A stretch of 64,000 nucleotides of DNA, taken from Mikania micrantha. Lineage: Eukaryota; Streptophyta; Magnoliopsida; Asterales; Asteraceae. The stretch's first letter is position 1, and each line of letters starts with the position of its first letter. Location of the stretch: positions 29,025,415-29,089,414 of the forward strand of contig CM018694.1 of assembly GCA_009363875.1 (NCBI GenBank), in the 5' to 3' direction. Below the pieces are notes generated by a model. That model saw nothing but the letters and a program-made list of their open reading frames with translations. It did no database searches and was not told the origin of the DNA. The position numbers were made by a program, and so were the translations under genes. This document shows, piece by piece, positions 58,178 to 64,000 of the stretch.

Positions 58178-59496
58178 CAGGAAATTCTGGATTTTGATGG
58201 AAATATACCGAAATTTCAAAGGTTTCCGGAATCCGGCAGACTTTTGGCTATCTAGGCCCGATTTTGACCTATTTTTATTTCAGCCAATTAGCCAAAATCA
58301 AAGATACAGATCGCCACTTAACACCTAGGCACAGATTAATTGGCTGCCTAGGTCGATTTTTACAACACTATATAGCAATCTGATGCCTCTCTTTCTCTTT
58401 AGCCTAGAGTGGAGGTTCAAGATGAGAAAAAGCAGATTGGGAGTGATGCCAAAAATACCAGGTTTTCTCAAACTTTGGAGATTGAGATGTCCGTCCAGTG
58501 GTCCGGTAAGAGGGTTTAGCATCATTCCCGGGTATCGGGGCGAGGACCTGGTCTTGTGGAGAACCATCCGCGAGGCTTTTTCCTTATGATTAGCTAGGAT
58601 GATATGTTTTTGTAGCAATTGAATGCTTTCTGGGTCTATCAACATTAGCCTAGAATCGTATCAGGAGGGGCCATAGGGTCTGGGAAGAATGACATATTGA
58701 CCAACCTTACCTCTAGCCTTGGGAAAAAAGAGGTTGCTTATAGATAGACCCTTGGTTCAATTATAAAACGACAAACACAAATAGGCATAAACAAGCAAGA
58801 TACAAAGATAAAAGTAGTAATATCTGCGAATGAAAGGGTGTAGTAACTCACTCACCCACACCAGATCCTAATTCGATAGCAGTAGAATATCCTTGCAGAA
58901 GCTCAGAGTTATTGGCAACGAATTCATTTAACAGTCTTGCACCAGGCCACACCAATTGCCCCGTCAAATCAAAGTCAGCTGTGCCACAATATGTAACAGT
59001 TGCATTGTTACAGAAAAGAAATTAACAATAAATAGCTTCAGTGTTGAAGATCAAACAGACTATTGAGGCCTTATGGTGACCAAAAACCATGAAACTACAA
59101 AAAACACCAACTAATTAAAAGTATTGATCTTGAGCTGAGAAAAAAACACATAATAGCTTCAGTTTCGAAGGTCAAATAGACTTATGACGATTATAAATCA
59201 AAATAATGGCATGTAATTACTCGAAGCTGATTGGAGACAGAGAAGCTGAAGAACGTGAGACCCAAACGTAAACGTAGCCAGCTCATAACTGCACAAAATT
59301 AACAAACGTATGATCAATTGCCTATCACTCTCACTCTATATATATACACACACGCACACACACGAGTAACAGTGAGAGATGGATACTTGTGATTTATGAA
59401 GAAAGATTCACCCAAGCAAACTGTATCGTCATCATCACTGTCGACTACACTTGTTGGTTTAAGCGATTCGTGTTCTTGTTGGTAGTTTCCAAACAT
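55956..59496 (-). CDS. Host METTL21/FAM86-type methyltransferase gene, eight exons
   Basis: Exons by protein similarity and splice signals: 59496-59387, 59288-59221, 58978-58856, 57607-57534, 57440-57383, 57321-57217, 56988-56880, 56073-55956. Phases agree throughout and total 765 nt (254 aa). Motifs: N-terminal acidic DSDDDD; FTFGSHVLQLLCLQSA; LTGQLVWPGARLLNEF; SAM-binding ELGSGVGVTG across exons 3-4; VVLTDHNDEVL; FDLVLGADI (motif with acidic end); VPLLFDTVKQLL; C-terminal RRVISNLEGVIY. These fit the plant Methyltransf_16 family, Rossmann-fold protein methyltransferases, probably cytosolic or nuclear. Oddities: the exon 4 donor is GC rather than GT, and intron 6 has U12-type signals with an unclear acceptor (exon 7 may start at 56990). 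Substrate unknown. It could be decaying, but no stop or frameshift was found. Confidence 0.85.
56583..56694 (+). repeat. Three copies of a 30-36 bp repeat in intron 7
   Basis: CAGATGCTATATGTAGTATT recurs at 56583, 56619 and 56668, followed by AAAAAAG(A/G)CA. Confidence 0.9.
57001..57009 (-). promoter_or_regulatory. U12-type branch-site match in intron 6
   Basis: On the minus strand TTCCTTGAT fits the U12 consensus TTCCTTRAY at every position. It lies about 13 nt before exon 7. The 5' site at 57216 reads ATATCCTAT (U12 consensus ATATCCTTT). Confidence 0.6.
58003..58370. mobile_element. MITE-like element in intron 3
   Basis: Imperfect terminal inverted repeats AGTGTTGTAGGAATCG and CGATTTTTACAACACT bound about 370 bp that lack coding capacity. 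CCTAGGC-rich subterminal sequence and an (AT)n run lie inside. The target duplication is unclear in the TATA-rich flanks. Superfamily not assigned. Confidence 0.7.
58142..58174 (+). repeat. (TA)n microsatellite in the MITE
   Basis: About 16 TA units. Confidence 0.95.
58380..58680 (+). other. Unassigned repeat-like part of intron 3
   Basis: A 68-codon plus-strand ORF (58383-58589) contains IIPGYRGEDLVLWRTIREAF, more protein-like than its surroundings. There is no ATG context or continuation. It may be a fragment of an inserted element. Not recognised. Confidence 0.3.
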
Positions 59497-60199
59497 TGTG
59501 TTCAGGGACGATCAACTTCACCCAAGCAAGCATGGAAAAACATAAACCCTAAACATTTGCATCCTATTCTTAAATTTACTTCTTAACAAATTGTTCTAAT
59601 TATACGATTCTTTTTTAATGGCGATATATATCTATTTGAACACCCACTTTTTTAGTTCAAAACACCACTAGTCCTTGTAGGTGTTGTATATCTCTGTATG
59701 ACACGTACAACAACCCTACATCTCAAAACTATACAACTATTTATATGGCATACGACATCTAAAACATGCAACCTTAAATTCCATGATATAATTGATAAAT
59801 TATGTGTTGTACGTCATGTACAAATCTCTGTGTGGCGTATAAATATTTTTGATTAAAATGAGCTATGTTCTTCTCAACATTGAATAATTATACGTGTATT
59901 ATAAGCCTATATGCCACGTATAGTTTAAAAAAAAAACTTTTTTGTAAACTTTAAATTAAAAAAATTTGGTAACATTAATAATTTAATTTTATAAAATTAA
60001 AACTTTTTTAACTCTTAATAATTTTAAATATTAACAAGATTTATTTATAACGTGTCATTTTTATTATTAAATTCATCAATTTAATATTATTTTGTTTTAA
60101 TAAATACAAAATGATATAAAACACAACATATATATAAACAAATAAACAACCAATCAAAACAAAACACATAATATATACTTAATATGTGTCTGTACAATA
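59497..60199. other. Upstream region of the methyltransferase gene
   Basis: AT-rich. The first 100 bp probably hold the 5' UTR of the minus-strand gene. No clear TATA box could be chosen among many A/T runs. No other gene seen. Confidence 0.4.
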
Positions 60200-61065
60200 C
60201 AAATAAATGAAATAAAAAATACGGATCATGTCGGGGTGGTGATGGCGGAAGGGGAGGAGGCTCAATGGCAGCCTGCCTCAACCGATCCATCTCGCAATCG
60301 ATCAGCTAGAACACCATGTCGTGCTGCTAAGCTAGGAGACGATCATGCTCCATGGATCGGGCCGCAAGCTCCTGCAGCAGCGTCTCCAACCGTGCCGAAA
60401 GCCATACTGTCCGGTACAACCGCTGCGGATGTTGCAGTATGTAGTGAGGACCTCTGGGCGCCCCCACATGCTCCTGATCACCCTTGACCTCCTCGCATCC
60501 GCCACCCTCAACTCCACCAGCCTCATCATCGTGGTCACCCTTTCCACCAGCACCTCTACCTCCCCCCCTCTACGTCCATCACCTATAGCAGGGGAGGGAT
60601 CCATACCTCCCTAGGTCAGAGGGACAACCTCAACCCTACACCAGGAAAATCCTGGACGATTTTCATATCGAAGAGCGTTCGGCGATTTAGTCTAATTGGT
60701 AAAACAGGATCAGCCAACTCCTCGATCGAGTCCTGGTGTAGGTGACCCAGAGTGCAACCTATCAGCGTGATGTAGGCCTGTCATATATGGCTCCGCACTG
60801 CTACAGTGATAATAGCTCGCAAAATACTCAGCGAGGCAACACGCGAGTTGGCAGTGACGGCCTGTAATCAGACTGTACAAATAAAATAAATCCTACAAAG
60901 TGCACCACTCGGGGCTTCTGCCATGTGCAACAATGGACGTGTCAATAAGCCAGCGCATATAGCGAAGGAGAGGATCGAGTATGCGACTAACTTTTGTACT
61001 GGTACCCACGAAGGCACCATCGGCAATCTGATGCCACCATGTGCGCAAGGTGGCATCGTCTAATA
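60200..61065 (-). pseudogene. Gag-like ORF remnant, minus strand
   Basis: Two stretches in shifting frames look protein-coding. LRTWWHQIADGAFVGTSTKV...RILDPLLRYMRWLI (61060-60900), then a Pro/His/Arg-rich part with YILQHPQRLYRTVWLSARLE...LLQELAAR and a C terminus PPPLPPSPPRHDPYF (60480-60200), with stops and frameshifts between. It resembles ORFs of plant LTR elements of the Athila or large non-autonomous kind, but I cannot name the family. The LTR element starting at 61066 interrupts it. Confidence 0.5.
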
Positions 61066-61560
61066 TGGATGCACAATTTGTCCCAAGTTCATTGTAATAG
61101 TCTTTCATATATATATGTAAAGCTTTTATAATCAATGAATACAAGGTTTATCTGCTATTTGATTTTGTTTATCATGTTTAAGCTTGAATTTAGTTAACTA
61201 CCTGACCATTCATGCGAATGAGACATAATAATGAACTCATGTGAATGAATGAACACCTAGGGAATGAACATCTCAGGTGAATGAGTCCTTAGCATGAATC
61301 CTTCGCATGAATGGCTCATTTGTATAAGGTCATTCACTCAGATGAGTCATTCTTGTGACTTATTCGTACAAATGACCTCATACTATATATACCCTACAAA
61401 ACAGAATGTTTATACAGTTATTACATCACTCTTAATCTTCCTAGGTTTTAGTACGCCTCCCCAGCCTCCAACTTCAAGAATTCGCCCATGATCGATCGTT
61501 TCTTGATTCCATGTTGATTCTACGACATCGGTTGATGACAGGGTGTGATTGTATAAATTG
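61066..61560 (+). mobile_element. 5' LTR of a coding-poor LTR element
   Basis: Starts TGGATGCACAATTTGTCCC and matches 63520 onward at roughly 85-90 per cent over at least 480 bp. It holds ATTCATGCGAATG motif clusters (61205-61385) and a TATATATA box at 61384. The right end and PBS are unclear because the other LTR is cut by the window edge. Confidence 0.8.
61384..61391 (+). promoter_or_regulatory. TATA box in the 5' LTR
   Basis: ACTATATATACCC; the same sequence is at 63836-63843 in the other LTR. Confidence 0.5.
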
Positions 61561-61706
61561 GACAACCATTGAATAGGATTTCGCACTATCCGGGGGCATA
61601 CCGAGTAGATTCCAGGTGGAACTGACGTGTTCCCGAGGTCCTACAAAGTGCACCTTTACAGAGGAGATGGAGGCACAATGACTCAGGTTCGGATGAATAA
61701 GATATT

Positions 61707-63225
61707 GTGGTTCCGGATGATGATGACAGTGATGATATTGTAGATCATGATATGAGTGCTCCCGCCTCCATTGTTGCCACTATATCTTCTACAGTTGAGA
61801 TCGATGCACCTGTTTCTACTGATGTTATGGAGGTGCAACCCGCTTTTGATCCAGAGAATTTCAATGTGGAGGAAGATGCATTCACTATTGAGTCAGACTC
61901 AGAAAAGACTGATGATGAGTTCGTAACTACAATGGTTGGCATAAGGGAAGTATGGACAAAGAAGATGCCGAGGGAGCAGACATCAAGAGGTGAATAGATA
62001 GAGGACCCTGACTTCTTACCAGAGTGTGCTATAGCTCCCATCCCCAACACTATTGATGCTCCAGCTCAGACATTCTCCCCAGCTACCAAGAAGAAGAGGA
62101 CAAGGTTCGTCCTTAAGAGCATGAAAGAATCGGTTTCTATTGTGGCAACCACTATTAAATCTGCTTCGACTCGTCCTACTGCTTCTAAGTCCCAGACCTT
62201 CTCTATTCCTGCTGTTGTATTCTCAGTTGCCTCTGTCAGATCCTCCATTACCCACACATATATTTTCATGCCAAATTTCTCAATTGTTGAACAACTTATC
62301 GCACTGAACATTTTGGTCTTTCGACCGATGGAGAGGAACCACCAACAAGATCAAGCCATAGCCCTACTTACACAAAGAGTCAGTGATCAAGAGACTTTGT
62401 TGCTACAATTTGAGGATCAATGGGCTGATCCTAGGGTGAGGAACGCTAATCTTGAGGAAAGATTGCTAAAGTCAGCAGAGGATCAACTACAGCTATCCTT
62501 GACAGTCCAAGGTCATGGAGACCGCATACTCAGCCTGGAGTCGGAGAACCAACGTCTAACAGAGGCAGTAGAAAGCCTTAAAGACTCTACTCCACCAAGC
62601 CTGACTCTGATGATTCAAATGATGATGATGAAAACGAAGACGGCGATGATGAAGAGCATGTTGATTATGATGGATCGGATAAATCCAGTGGAGATGACAA
62701 TAACAGAGAGGGGATTCCATTGCAGGTGCTACTGATATTGCAGGGCAATCCACCCATAGTGAGCTTAGAAGAAAGAAAAAACAAGACAAAGCTCCTGAGT
62801 CTTCCTCTAAACCAACAGAAGAAGGTAAAGCTACTGAAGAAGTGGAGGCAGCGCCTTCGAGATGTCGTTTAGATGACACTTTGACGATGATCTTAAATGC
62901 TCAAGGCATTATATAGCATTCAGTTAGCTATGATAAAGAGGATGAGGAGATCATTCATTCTCACCAAAGAGCAGATAGCAGAACTTTTTAGGTTAAATCC
63001 TGACGACATTGTTATGGATGGCAAGGCTACTCCTACATCTGATCTCCTACTCCAGAGAATTTTGATGACATTGATGAAGTCCTTTTAGAATATTCGGATA
63101 AAGATGAGCATGTTAAGTATACTTTAGCTGATGAGGAGTTCCCAACATTTCATGACTTGTTTCATCAACATTCTAGAGAGAAGCTTGCTCGTAAGATTGA
63201 TGAGAAGGTTAGTGGCTGACAAATG
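61707..63225 (+). pseudogene. Decayed acidic, coiled-coil ORF of the non-autonomous element
   Basis: The first frame begins with an Asp-rich part (VPDDDDSDDIVDHDMS), continues through a stop at 61995-61997 into PATKKKRTRF and a coiled coil (QQDQAIALLTQRVSDQETLL, RILSLESENQRLTEAVESL) up to about 62590. A frameshift leads to an Asp/Glu run (NDDDENEDGDDEEH), another to a Lys-rich stretch (LRRKKKQDKAPESSS). Later fragments include FDDIDEVLLEYSDKDEHV near 63060. The acidic plus coiled-coil plan recalls the extra ORF of E, but I see no sequence similarity. Function unknown. Confidence 0.5.
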
Positions 63226-63508
63226 ATGGCATAATGGTTAAAGCTGTGACAGTTCTATGCAAGGAGTACAAATGAGATACTATACGCGTTTTTGATCCTA
63301 TGTGGCTGACAAATCTATCTAAAGTGGATGTGAAGACTTTATACAGATGTTAGATCTTCTTAGATCTTGTCGATATGGAGCAGGCACTACAATACATGAG
63401 GGTCGTCCGGCTATGCTTTACTTTTGATATCCACGCCGGCTTTGACTAGAAAGCCTTATCACAAATTTTTTTTGAAGACTGAAGGTGCTAAAGTTTAGAA
63501 CTAGGTCC
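63226..63508 (+). other. Non-coding interior before the PPT
   Basis: No sustained ORF. A short readable stretch near 63300-63440 may be further decayed coding sequence. Confidence 0.35.
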
Positions 63509-63519
63509 AAGGGGGAGTA
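63509..63519 (+). other. Polypurine tract
   Basis: AAGGGGGAGTA directly before the second LTR. Confidence 0.8.
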
Positions 63520-64000
63520 TGTAGATGCACAATTTGTCCCTAGTTCATTGTAATAGTCTTTTAGGTATATAAAGCTTTTATTATCAATGAATACAAGGTT
63601 TATTTGCTATTTGATTGTGTTTATCATGTTTAATCTTGAATTTAGTTAACTGCCTGACCATTCGTGCGAATGATACATAAGAATGAGCTCATTCGCAAAA
63701 ATGAATGCCTAGCGAATGAACATCTCAGGATAACGAGTCATTAGCATGACTCGTTTGCATGAATGGCTCATTAGTCTAAGGTCATTCTCTCAGATGATTC
63801 ATTCTTGTGACTCATTTATACGAGTGACCTCAGACTATATATACCCTACAAAACAACATGTTTCTTCAGTTATTACATCGCTCTCAATCTTCCAAGGTTT
63901 TAGCGCGCCTCCTCAGCCACTAACTTATAGAATTTGCCGTGATCGATCATTTCTTGATTCCATGTTTATTCTACAACATTGGTTGATCACAGGGTGAGAT
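63520..64000 (+). mobile_element. 3' LTR, cut by the window edge
   Basis: Starts TGTAGATGCACAATTTGTCCC and is collinear with 61066-61560, with the ATTCGTGCGAATG motif cluster and TATATATA. It runs to the last base. Confidence 0.85.

Larger units (their letters stand above)
61066..64000 (+). mobile_element. Non-autonomous LTR element, runs off the window
   Basis: LTR, about 2 kb interior with decayed coding sequence, PPT, second LTR. No protease, RT or integrase motif in any frame. The PPT style (AAGGGGGAG) is common in Ty1/copia elements, but the class is not certain. Confidence 0.75.

Noticed and set aside
58383..58589. 68-aa ORF as a gene
   Set aside because: It lies in an intron on the opposite strand, without continuation; kept only as an unassigned intron segment.
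60236..60614. Plus-strand ORFs at 60236-60614
   Set aside because: The minus-strand frame there shows gag-like composition; the plus-strand ORFs are its shadows.
1..64000. Bacterial-type systems (defence islands, toxin-antitoxin, operons)
   Set aside because: No such genes; the sequence is plant nuclear DNA.

Overview
The window is plant nuclear DNA. The evidence is Ty3/gypsy chromovirus elements with very long LTRs and initiator-Met-tRNA primer sites, AT-rich non-coding DNA, an intron-containing host gene and a MITE. The style of the repeats suggests a eudicot, probably Asteraceae (inferred from resemblance only). No tRNA, rRNA, CRISPR array or bacterial gene was seen. Most short ORFs are chance ORFs inside LTRs.

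Layout. 1-4456: decayed type-A LTR pieces around a broken gag-like remnant. 4457-53685: one old Ty3/gypsy element (B), split by insertions up to three levels deep. Its 5' LTR (truncated) holds element A1 (5632-~11028, gag-like ORF only). Its gag is cut by a minus-strand element of family D (from 13703). Its pol (18653-21431) is broken. Its 3' LTR (21466-53685) contains a solo A LTR (22300-37447, TSD TTCTT) which holds a complete minus-strand element E (25331-36454, TSD TATTA); a solo D LTR (38156-47583) which holds a gag-only A element (39309-46280, TSD TCAAC); and a solo LTR C (48341-52914, TSD ATGTG). 53686-64000: host DNA with one cellular gene on the minus strand, a METTL21/FAM86-like methyltransferase in eight exons (55956-59496) with a possible U12-type intron and an intronic MITE, then gag-like debris and a coding-poor LTR element (61066 to the window edge).

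How it works together. B, E and the A and D families share gag-protease-RT-RNase H-integrase-chromodomain logic. A1 and A2 carry only a Gag-type ORF and would need enzymes in trans. E is the youngest complete insertion (about 16 differences between its 2695-bp LTRs), but it now carries two in-frame stops and a lost integrase catalytic Asp.

The most unusual signal is non-coding. The LTRs and one leader are built from recurring imperfect hairpins whose single-stranded segments are nearly invariant while the paired arms differ completely in sequence yet still pair. At least five unrelated classes follow this rule. The clearest, a 120-150 bp cassette, occurs 13 times in two element families. I do not recognise it as a described RNA or DNA element.
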